This document shows, one piece after another, positions 48,900-59,154 of a stretch of 64,000 nt of DNA. The stretch is from positions 20,672,796 to 20,736,795 of the forward strand of contig NC_044920.1 in assembly GCF_003576645.1 (NCBI RefSeq), written 5' to 3'. Position 1 is the first letter of the stretch. Every line of letters starts with the position of its first letter. The position numbers and the translations under genes were made by a program. Under the pieces are notes generated by a model. It had not been told where the DNA came from. It was given only the letters and a program-made list of their open reading frames with translations, and made no database searches. This DNA is from Ipomoea triloba (taxonomy: Eukaryota; Streptophyta; Magnoliopsida; Solanales; Convolvulaceae).

Positions 48900-49522
48900 T
48901 TGCCTCCTGCCTGCACAATTGCATCAATTACAATTCATCAAACAACATCTATCTCACATTGGGATTACAAATGCAAAACATCTATCTCACCAAACAAAAA
49001 TAATTAAATAATAACTGAAATATCAAAAATGAAAATAAAAACAAAATTGTTTATTTTACCTTAGACCTAGAGTTTCAGGATAATGCTGCCCAAATGAATA
49101 CACTTGCTAGATTATAATTTCACAATAACGAAGCAACAAATTCCCAATTTCTCTTCCAACATATCCGAGATTACATATAAACATGCATTCTTACATATGC
49201 AATTTTCGATTTCATTATGTCTATATATATATATATATGTGCGCGATCATTATATTCGCCTCAAGATACATGCACGTAAACACAAAGATAGACGCATATA
49301 ATAGCCTAATAGGCGTGCATGTATACACGCGTTCTTAGATAATAATCAAGAAATAGGAAATGAAAAATATTGCCTGCAGATCAGAGCTGAAGATGAGCAT
49401 GTGAAGATTTTAAGATAGTTTCATAACTATATATGAAATTTAAGAAAGGATCGAGTATGGCATCAATATATTTTGTTGAAAATATTTTTGAAAAAAAAAA
49501 AGATGAAAATGCTAAAGCATAC

Positions 49523-49660
49523 CTTAAGGAATAAAATTGTTTCAGGCTATGAGAAGAGCAATGTTAATGGAGGGAGTCTCGGAGGTGTAGAAAGAAAGGG
49601 GAGAGAGAGAGAAGAGAGAGATTTTCAAGGTCCATTCCTTCTCTCTCTCTTACCTTCTTA
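49523..49660 (-). other. Probable 5' UTR exon of the CSI gene
   Basis: On the minus strand a CT-rich leader (CTCTCTCTTCTCTCTCTCTC) leads to the donor CCTTAAG|GTATGC at 49522. The acceptor TTGTGCAG at 48911 lies 11 bases before the CSI start codon. CT-rich leaders with an intron just before the ATG are common in plant genes. Exact transcript start is unknown. Confidence 0.55.
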
Positions 49661-50142
49661 TTTCCAGGAATTTCTTTTATTGCCATTTTTATTTTGCATT
49701 TTGGACAACATTTCACTTAATATATGTCACATATGATGTCCTATATTGCTTTCTATATAATTCTGTTGTTAGTTTTATTCATGTTCATCCAATATAAATT
49801 GAAGAAGGACCGTAGCCCAACACAAAACACAATATAAATTGAAGAATAAAAAATCGATTATAATAAGGAAAGTAGTATTCCATATTTTAAATTTAATACG
49901 GAGTAATTTATAATAAAGCATGCGAGCTAAGAATGGAGAACATAGCAACATTGGCTAGAATGTATTTGGAAAGTGAGATTATTTTATGTGGAATTATAAT
50001 ATTCTTTTAATAAAAATGTAATCATTTTTAGCGAAAAATTAATATCGGTTAACTTGTAAAAAAAGTATAACATATTTAAGATTAGTCGTGAATGAGATGG
50101 TATTAACAAATTTTTATGTATATTTTATTTCATTTGGACACA
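49661..50142. other. CSI promoter side, intergenic
   Basis: This AT-rich DNA lies upstream of the CSI leader and ends at the hAT insertion site. No gene is visible. Confidence 0.4.
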
Positions 50143-50150
50143 ATTATGAC

Positions 50151-53100
50151 TAGGCCTGTGCATAACCCAACCAACCCGCCCAACCCGCCCGACCCGCTGA
50201 CCGAAAAAAGGAAAACCGATCCGACCGAACCCGAAGTCCTCAAACCGACCCATTCAACAATGAATCACCGGGTTGCTTGGTTCGGGTAGGGTGGGTATAT
50301 TTTGGACCCAAACCGTCCGAATATCCGATATAGATTAGGGTGAGGTTATATGCATATATAAACGACGTCGCATAGGCTATGTATATAAGTGATGATTAGG
50401 GTTTCTGCCCTCATTTCACCTGTTGAGCAGCGCAGTCACGACTCTCGACTCCTTCTTCTCTCATCTCTCTCTGAGTTTCTAGTGAGTCTGGTCTTCTACT
50501 CTTCTTCTCCGATTTAGGCATTTAGCCATTTAGGGTTCTCAAATCCTTTCTGGTTTGAGACTTTGAGTGGTTTCTCCATTTCTGAATTTTGATTCTCCAT
50601 TCTCAGTTCTCACACTCACTTCTCAGTTCTCACGTTCTCTGTTCTCTCCGGTTGGACGGTGCGCCGGTGCCGGTGGACGGGTGGAGTGGTGGAAGCCATA
50701 GCCCATAGCCAGTGACTCACAAACTCAGCGTCTCAGGCTCTTAGCGACTGTTAGATTGTGCTAGAAGAGAAGACCCGAGTTCTCTGGGTAATATTTGGAG
50801 AAACCAAGTAAAGTACAAACCCTAACCTTTACTGTTTTGATTTTTAATTTGTGAAGGTGCGAGCATTTGTTGAAAAATGAAATATTATTGATGTTTGTTT
50901 ACTTGTTGGCTTGTAAACTATTTTCGTGGATGCCCTATTGTCTATTGATGTTTATAAAACATTGACGAAATATTATTGATGTTGCATTGTTATACTGTTT
51001 CTGTTGTTGTGGAAGCCCTCAAGCCCTAGTCCCTAATTTATGAAATCTTATCCATGAATGATGACTTGATGAGTTGATGTTGATGTGCTGTTTTTGTTGT
51101 GTGGAAGCCCTCAAACACCAATTTATAAAATATGATTATATTTTATATCAAGTATAAATTGGTGTGGCTTGTTGGTGAAATCTAGTAAAATGATGAATTG
51201 CAGAAGTTCCTGATTACTGGATTTCTTTGTGTTATTTCTGTGTTGGATATTAGATACTTGGTGAAATCCAGTAAAATGATGGTAAATGACTAAATGTATA
51301 AATGTTAAAATGGTGGAAGCCTTGTAAGTCCCAAGGATTGAAATCCAGTAAAATGATGAATTATACAGGTTCACAATTGCCTAATTCTGGATTTCTGTGA
51401 GTTATTAATGTGATGCTGTGATTGTATCACTGTATGTTTATTTCTCTACAAGTTTATGGCTGTATGACCCTTAATCCCCAATTATGAAATTTAGAAAAAT
51501 GATGAACTTTGAAGTGCCTGTCTTCCTGATTCTGAATGTCTTTGTCACTTTGTGTGACTATCTGGTTTTCTGCATATGTTTCCCACTTTACTGATATTAT
51601 TCCATTTCTTTAGATGGAAAAAAATATCATACAGTCTGGTAGTCAACCTTCCAACTCTTCACTTGATGGACCTACAGTGGTGGAAGCCCAGTCTGTTGAC
51701 ACTAATAATCAACAGAATGAGCAACCTACTGCTGCAGTTCCTGGGAAGAAAAGGAAAACAGTTGAATCCAAATCCAGAGTTTGGGATCATTTTCAGAAAA
51801 TTACTGATAGTAATAATGTTACTATCAAAGCAAAATGTATATACTGTGCTAAAGTATATCAAAGCAAATCTAAAACACATGGTACTTCATCCTTGAGAAA
51901 CCACATGATGAGCTGTCTCAAAAACCCACACTCTAAAGACACTAGACAGTTACTTCTGACCTTTCAAGCTGTAACTAATTTTGATGCATCTCCTGCTACT
52001 GTTGGTGAGTTAGGAACTTGGGTCTTTAACCAAGATGCTATTAGAAGGGCATTGGTTGAAATGATTATAATAGATGAATTACCTTTTAGATTTGTGGAGG
52101 GTCCAGGGTTTAGGAAGTTCATTCTTGTGGCTTGTCCTATGTTTAAGATACCATCTAGATAGACAATTAGTAGGGACATCAATATGATTTATGAAGAGGA
52201 AAGGCTCAAGTTGAAATGCTTTTTTAGGAGAAACACTCAAAGAGTCAGTATTACAACTGATTCTTGGACTTCTATTCAGAGAATTAACTATATGGTAGTG
52301 ACTGCTCACTTTATAGATGAAGAGTGGAAGCTTCATAATAAGATAATTTCTTTTGTCCCTATTACATCACACAAGGGTGAGTGTATTGCTAAAGTCTTGG
52401 AAACCTGTTTGCTTGATTGGGGATTAGGAATGTGTACACTATAACAGTAGACAATGCCTCATCTAATGACACTGCCATTGGTTTGTTAAAAAAAGAAATT
52501 GATGTCTTGGGGAACAACTACTGTGAAGGGCAAGTATATTCACATGAGATGTATTGCACATATTCTAAACTTAGTTGTGCAAGATGGGTTAAAAGAATGT
52601 GATGATTCTGTCAAGAAGGTTAGGGAGGCTGTAAGATATGTGAGAAGTTCACCTGCTAGACTTAAGAAATTTAGGGAATTATCTGAGTGGATTGGGATTG
52701 AGCACAAGTCTTCCTTGTGTCTAGATGTTCCTACCAGATGGAACTCTACATATCTTATGTTACAAGCTGCAATTACTTATGAGAAAGTGTTTGAGGCACT
52801 TGCAGAAAGTGACAATTCCTTCAAATCAGATCTGGGTGATTCTGTGCCTAATTTTCTTGATTGGGAATCTGTGAAGAGTTTGGTGGAGCTCTTAAAATGT
52901 TTTTATGATATGACAATAAGAACTTCTGGTTCTTTATATGTCACATCCAACACTTTCTTTTCTGAAATTTCTGATTTGTATTGCCTCTTGAATGGGATGG
53001 TGGAAGCTGGTGGATATGTGCAACTGATGGGGGAAAATATGAAGTCTAAATTCTAAAAATATTGGGGGATATAGACAAGATGAACTTGATGATATTCTTT

Positions 53101-55066
53101 GCAAACATTCTAGACCCCAAGGACAAATTAGAGTATATGCCAACACAAATCAATCACATGTATGGTGAGGAAAATGGTAAAGCCTATATATTATGGGAAA
53201 GTTCTTAAGGCTTTGACAGAATTGTTTGATGATTATGCTGCTTCTATTGCCTCTAGTGCTTCTTCCTAGTCTACTGTCCCTACTGCTTCTTCACAGTCTA
53301 TTGATTCTTCACAGTCTACAGTTGGGAGGCCCCAACATTTGTTAAAATCTCAGATTAAGAAACAAAGAATGGAAAGTGGAGGAAAGAAAAAATCTGAGTT
53401 AGAAATTTACCTTGCTGAGGCAGTAGTGGAAGAGGAAACTTCTTTTGACATACTTAGATGGTGGAAGCTGAATGCTGAAAGATTTCCTATACTTTCTAAG
53501 ATAGCTAGGGATGTCTTGGCTATACCAATATCCACAGTTGCTTCTGAATCTGCCTTTAGTACATCGGGGAGGGTTTTAGATCCTTTTAGGAGTTCATTAA
53601 CTCCTAAAATTGTGGAAGCTTTGGTCTGCACTCAGGATTGGCTAAGGTTGCCAAATACCCCCTTATCAATTGAGGAAAATCTGGAGGAATTAGAAAGATT
53701 TGAACAAGGTAACATTATTTACTTAATTACTTAATTCTTCATGTTTACATTTTACTTAAAACATGTTTGCTTGTTTTATTCCAGAATTTGGTGCTGCTGG
53801 TGGCAGTGGAACTGGAACTGGGAGGAGCGGTGGTTCTACACTTCCTACGGTTCTTGTAATGTTATACTTTATACTTTATACTTTATATTTGAATCTATTA
53901 TGTATAATCTATTATACATTTATACTGTATGTCTGTTATTCATGAGGAATCTATTATACATTTATACTGTATGTCTGTTATTCATGAGGCTTGGCGGCTT
54001 GCTGGCTTGGTAACTATTTTATTTAGTTGCTGCCTAGTGCCTATTGAGGCTTGGTAACTTGTAAGTTGCTGCCTGTGTTGGTAAGTTGGGGCTTGGTAAC
54101 TTGTAAGTTGCTGCCTGTGTTGGTAAGTTGGCAAAGTTGACCCTTGTGTGCTGGACTGCTGGTAATGTTTCTATGACTGCCCACTGTATTTGGGACATTT
54201 TAATTTTATATATTATTATTATGGCAATGATGAAAGCTTCCACCAATGATCTGAAAAATAAGGGATTAAGTTGGTATGTTGCTCAATCCTCATGGGGATG
54301 TTGTAGCAATTTGCCCTTAATCCTAACTTTGATATGGACAAAAAGCTTACTGAGCCAACTTTTATAAATTATAATTGTCTAATCATCTAATGTATTATTT
54401 ATATTGTATAGTTGTTTACTTATTTTCTAATGCTCAAGATTTTACAGTTTTGCTAATTTTGCTTAAGTTTTGAGTGTTGACAGGAAGAAGAAGAACAATA
54501 GGAACTACTAACTAGTCAACTAGGAACTAGGAAATTAGTTGCAATGTCAGATACTTGGATGGAGATTGAGGATTACTGGACAGTGGAATGATTTGATATT
54601 TTGATTACTCATTACTTATGAGTTAACACTTTTGAGTTTTGTATAATTGTATGTACTACAATACTAGTTCATTAGTAGTACTACTTAAAGTAATATGTAA
54701 ATGTAGTCCATGTTGATTTCTGGTTTTGTGATTTTGTCAGTTTTTGACCTTTTGTGGTATGTGCAAAGCAGCAAATGTAGTGTTCCACTTAATTGCATTG
54801 ATAATTTGATATGTGTAGTTTTTCAGATTGTAATTTTGTTTTAAAGTTTTTAAAATTTAAGTGTTTTTGAACAATTTTTTTAATTTGACTTAATCCGACT
54901 TGATTTCGGAAATCCGACCGAACCGACCCCAACCGAAACTTAATAAAACCGAAGTGATTTGATAGTTCAATAATTGAAATCGGATTATATAATTAATATC
55001 CGAAATCCGAACGGGTTCACCATCCGACCACCCAATCCGAACCGAACCGACCGATGTACAGGCCAA
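50151..55066 (+). mobile_element. hAT transposon with intact ends and 8-bp target duplication
   Basis: ATTATGAC flanks both ends (50143..50150 and 55067..55074), an exact 8-bp hAT duplication. The terminal repeats are TAGGCCTGTGCAT at the left and the inverse of ATGTACAGGCCAA at the right. Both subterminal regions are crowded with CCGAACC/ACCCGCC/CCGACC motifs, likely transposase-binding sites. The body carries one transposase gene on the plus strand, now a pseudogene. The element is 4916 bp, close to a full-length autonomous plant hAT. Confidence 0.92.
51614..54501 (+). pseudogene. hAT transposase (BED finger, RNase-H-like core, hATC), inactivated
   Basis: The frame opens with an ATG at 51614 and the BED zinc finger follows (SRVWDHFQKI, CIYCAKVY, SLRNHMMSC; Cys, Cys, His, Cys visible). 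The core includes ITTDSWTS, TITVDNASSNDTAI, HMRCIAHILNLVVQDGL and VPTRWNSTYLMLQAAI. The C-terminal hATC dimerisation domain is present (FDILRWWKLN, SESAFSTSGRVLDPFRSSL). Damage includes a TAG at 52160, frame changes near 52430 and 52535, stops after 53054 and a further shift before about 53190. A terminal exon EEEEQ-stop is likely at 54484..54501. Family: RICESLEEPER/DAYSLEEPER-related plant hAT. Its enzyme cuts and pastes DNA; this copy cannot make it. Confidence 0.9.
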
Positions 55067-55132
55067 ATTATGACTATAAGTTAATAAGGAATTTATGTAT
55101 CTAATTAACAAAAATAAAAAATAAGTGAATTT

Positions 55133-55850
55133 AATGTGAGACTACCTTACGGATCCTTATATGTAATACGGGTCAGGTCGTAATGGAAATATAATACTCA
55201 TGTTGAAAAATGTAATACTAATCAGGAATAAATTGTTTGTTACTTATTGGAAAGTGTAATACTATTGAAAAAAATGTAATATTTAGGGTTGAATAGTTAC
55301 TTATGAGAAAAAAGGAAAATTGCACTCTTCGTCCATAAGTTATAGGGTAATTGTAGAATTCGTCCTTGAGTATTGGTTATGCTCACTTTTCATCCGTATG
55401 TTATCATTAACGTTTGCACTTTTTGTCCTTTCATGCTCACTTTTCATCCTTGAGTTATATTAAAATTGCAAATTTCGTCCCTAACGTTTTATTAGTAAAG
55501 AGACAAAACGTGCGACATCAATGACCAAGTACCAACACTTAGGAATGAATTCTACAATTACCTTATAACTTATTGACGAAAAGTGAATTTTTTCATGAGA
55601 AAAATGTAATACTAGTCATGGATAAATTGCTTACTTGTTACTTATGAGAGAATGTGTAATACTTATAACGAAAAATGTGATATTTTTTATAAAAAAATAT
55701 GTAGTGTGATACTTTTAAATCAAAATGTAGTATTAATAGTTGAAGAGTTACTTATGATGAAAATTGGGATACTTATGTGAGAAAATATAATACTTATAAA
55801 AAATCTGAGTCATCTCAAGTATGAAGATCAGTGAGACAGTCTCATAAGAT
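55133..55850. mobile_element. MITE-like repeat with GTGAGAC ends, containing a foldback element
   Basis: The left end TGTGAGACTACCTTACGGAT matches, with changes, the inverse of the right end GATCAGTGAGACAGTCTCAT. The interior repeats 'aaaatgtaatact' in many variants. A foldback element (55312..55594) sits inside. I did not find a reliable target duplication. Confidence 0.5.
55312..55594. mobile_element. Foldback MULE-like MITE, 9-bp target duplication
   Basis: Inverted arms share AAAATTGCACTCTTCGTCCA-like and TAATTGTAGAATTCGTCC-like sequence. ATGAGAAAA borders both ends (55303..55311 and 55595..55603). No coding capacity. Confidence 0.7.
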
Positions 55851-55859
55851 AATTTGCCT

Positions 55860-56531
55860 AAAAAGAGAGGTAATAACATAAATGGTCATCTGATTATTGG
55901 GCTAGTACTACTTTTAGATTTTAAAATTCGACCAAAACATATACTTTGACTTTCATTTTTGACCAAAATTAGTTATCCGTTACTAATTATGTCAAATGGA
56001 CGCTAAAAACAAGCGTATTTTTGTCAAATTCAAGCATATGGCGGTAAAATTGACCAAAAATAAAGCTCATCTATTAATACATTTTCAACACAATGACACC
56101 AAAAATCTTTCCAATACCAATTGTTATACCATACACCACGGTGCACATAGCAATGTGCACCACGGAACTAAACGGCGCCGTATTGATAAGTAAGGGTCGT
56201 TGACGGGACGGAAGCTGTTTCGTCCGTTCAATCAACGTTTTTTTTTAATTAAAATATATAAGTGAGAGAGTCTTCCTCAACAAGACTCTCTCACTCCACT
56301 TCGACGTTGTTCAAGCAAGAAACTCCGACGATCACACAGACAGAACTCAAGAACATCAGAACCAACACACATTGATCAACAACCAAAACACAGCTTCATC
56401 AAAACTAACAAGAAGACACAGAACTAAAAAGTAAATATTTAAACAACATTGTGAAATTTGAAAAAAAAAAACATAATATTTGTATATATATCACATTCGC
56501 ATTATAGCATAAATATTTACTGATTCTGCAT
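55860..56531. other. Upstream zone of the Ulp1-like pseudogene
   Basis: This holds part of a MULE-MITE-like arm (55870..55990) and a TTATACCATACACCACGGTG terminus at about 56123 like that of the TTATACCATGGACC family. It also has a perfect hairpin (56261..56295) and an A-rich stretch resembling a 5' leader. No coding frame is convincing. Confidence 0.4.
56261..56295. other. Perfect 14-bp hairpin
   Basis: AGTGAGAGAGTCTT (56261..56274) and AAGACTCTCTCACT (56282..56295) are exact inverse copies with a 7-base loop CCTCAAC. Confidence 0.9.
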
Positions 56532-57055
56532 ATTCTAGCATTTTATCATCCACATTGTTGATTTCTAGTACTAAACCTCATCAAACAACTGTGTTAGGTT
56601 ATTAATACTAAGGCTTATATTCTGTGTATTATTGCTAAAGAGTCTATGTATTATAGCATGTCATTGTGCGTATTCTAGCATGTTATCATCCACATTGCTG
56701 AGTCCAACAGTCATAAGCTACTGATAATACTAAGGTTTTTATTCTGTGTATTCTTGTTAACGAGTTTGTGTTAAAGAGTCTGTGTATTATAGCATGTCAT
56801 TGTGCGTATTCTAGCATGTTATCATCCACATTGCTGAGTCCAACAGTCATAAGCTACTGATAATACTAAGGCTTTTATTCTGTGTATTATTGTTAAGGAG
56901 TTTGTGTATTATTGCATTTCATTCTGTGTATTCTAGCATGTTATCATCCACATTGTTGATTCCAACAGTCTTAAGGTATTGATAATACTAAGGCTTATAT
57001 TCTGTGTATTATTGTTAAAGAGTCTGTGTATTATTGCATTTCATTCTGTGTATCC
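56532..57055. repeat. Tandem repeat, four units of 122-140 bp
   Basis: Units start with ATTCTAGCATGTTATCATCC at 56532, 56672, 56808 and 56930. Each contains TTCTGTGTATT motifs and 'gataatactaaggcttatattctg'. The repeat lies just before the Ulp1-like pseudogene, in its likely 5' UTR or first intron. Confidence 0.88.
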
Positions 57056-57694
57056 TAGCATGTTAATTCTGTGTTTTCTATTATGTGACAGCAATGTCAA
57101 GCTCCCCAGAAAGTGATCAAGTCCTAGCAAATGGCATACTAAGAAGGAAGCGAAAGAGAGAATGTGCAGTTACCTCACAACCACAAACAGCAGAGAGACA
57201 AAAAAACAAAGAAATAAACATGCACCCAAACAATCAAAGAAAGGGAAACAAATAGAGGAAGCCAAGCCAAAAACCAAACAATACTTCACTGTCCGAACAA
57301 CTCCTAAGCAATTGTTCAGCCTCATAAGCAGTTTGAGCAAGGAGCAGCATCAAGCAGTCAGGGATATAGGATTTGGGTCGTTGCTAAACATAAAGGTCAC
57401 TCATTGTGATGGTGTGCTAATCAAGCACATTCTAAAGAAAATGGACATAGAGAGATGCTCAATTGAAATTGGTGATGGTGAGGATGAACTCTGTCTGTTA
57501 GAAGATGATGTCTAGACTACCGCTTGGACTTAGTACTGTCAAAGTGGGCCGAAACCCGCGGGCTGGCCCGCACCCGCCCCGCAATGGGGCGGGTTAGGGC
57601 TACAAAAAACATGGCCCGCGAAGAAGCGGGCCTAACGGGGCTTGCCCGCTAAGGCCCGCGACCCGCGCGGGCTGCGGGTTGGCCCGCGACCTGG

Positions 57695-57695
<1 letters not shown>

Positions 57696-57747
<52 letters not shown>
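57696..57747. repeat. (AT)n microsatellite
   Basis: About 50 bp of AT dinucleotides lie inside the hAT element. Confidence 0.95.
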
Positions 57748-57749
<2 letters not shown>

Positions 57750-57817
57750 CTTTTTTTTGATGTATATACACTGCACACTGTGTATTGTGTACACATGAAT
57801 ATGAATACATATTCATG

Positions 57818-58323
57818 GAGTCATTTTCATTTTTGGTCCTACTATTATTGGGGCATTGCTAATTTTAGTCCACTTCATTAATTTTTGCCACATTACGGCC
57901 AATCTTATTTAGTCGTTGCAACTTTTAGTCCATCGTTAACATTTTTGTCAAATAACCGTCCAAAACAGGGGTATTTTGGTCTTTTCATGCTTTGATCATC
58001 TCCTTTACCTTTTGCAATGGTTTTCCTTACACATTTTCATCTCATGAAGAGGTCCGGCGAAAGCTATGGCTTTGTAATGTGGCTCACATGGCTTTTGCTG
58101 TACCTCTTCATTGGATGAAAATGTGTAAGGAAAACCACTGCAAAGGGTCAAGTAGATGACCAAAGCATGAAAATATCAAAAATATCCCTGTTTTGGACGA
58201 CCATTTGACAAAAAATTTAACGGTGGACTAAATAAGACTGGCCGCAATATGCAAAAAATTAATGAAGTAGACTAAAATTGGCAATGCCCCAACAACAGTA
58301 GGACCAAAAATAGAAATGACTCT
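57818..58323. mobile_element. Foldback MULE-like MITE nested in the hAT element
   Basis: GAGTCATTTTCATTTTTGGTC at the left is inverted at the right (GGACCAAAAATAGAAATGACTC, one or two changes). Pairing continues inward for about 200 bp. ATATTCATG flanks both ends (57809..57817 and 58324..58332), a 9-bp duplication. It must have arrived after the hAT element. Confidence 0.85.
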
Positions 58324-59130
58324 ATATTCATGTGTACACAATACTTTGTGTACACATTAAATTAAAAAAAAAAAAAAAACTCGCGGGGCGGGCTAGGGTT
58401 GTATGAATCCTAGCCTGCGGGTCTAACGGGCTGGCCCGAAAAAGCCCACAAAAAATTAGGCCCGCGGTGGGGCGGGCCTAATGGGGCGGGCCGACTCGCT
58501 TTGACAGCCCTACTTGGACTCCCAAAGGGTAAACTCCCTATGGTAGAGGGCACTTCTGCTAATGAGACTGAAGAATTCAACACCTTGGTCAAAGATTGGA
58601 GACAAAGATGGGGAATAGAGAAGGGAACCCCAACAACCACCGAGATGCTAAACAGAATTATCGAGAGACAAAACTATGGTGATATGTTCAAACGTGACTT
58701 TGTCATCTTTGTGGTTACAACACTGATCAGGGGGTACAAGAACACCTTCTGCAACTACAGGATCTTGTACTCACTACAAGATGTGAGCAAAATCAAAGAA
58801 ATGAATTGGTGTGCTTACACCATAAAAAGTCTCATAGACATTGTAGAAACCTGGAAATCAAACAGGGATACCTTATACAGTGGGCCTGCAACTTTCCTTA
58901 TGGTACGCAATACTTAGTCTTATAATTCTATTGAATAAAATGTCTTACCTGAGTCTATGTATTCTATGTGTACTCTGTTGAAAGTTTTTGTGTATTCATG
59001 TTCACATTCTGTATATTACTGAATAATATTCTGTGTATTGTAGTTAGTCATTATGTGTATTCAATGATATATCTCTGTGCATAGTCCTAAATACTAGACC
59101 TTAAATCCTAGATCCTAACCAATAAATGCT

Positions 59131-59154
59131 AAACCCTAAACCCTAAACCCTAAA
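59131..59154 (+). repeat. Interstitial telomere-like (AAACCCT)n, first
   Basis: Just over three AAACCCT units lie in an intron of the Ulp1-like pseudogene, with diverged 'taaatcctagatcc' units before them. Confidence 0.85.

Larger units (their letters stand above)
57531..58512. mobile_element. Non-autonomous hAT element inserted in the Ulp1-like gene
   Basis: CTTGGACT flanks both ends exactly (57523..57530 and 58513..58520), an 8-bp hAT target duplication. The terminal repeats are TAGTACTGTCAAAGTGGGCC and the inverse of 'gactcgctttgacagcccta'. GC-rich subterminal motifs (GGCCCGCG, GCGGGCC) repeat on both sides. The interior is an (AT)n tract and another nested element. The pre-insertion sequence continues the gene across the site. 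Confidence 0.92.

Noticed and set aside
56532..57055. Regular tandem repeats that could suggest a CRISPR array
   Set aside because: Units are 122-140 bp, diverged, and lack uniform short repeats with unique spacers; the DNA is plant nuclear.
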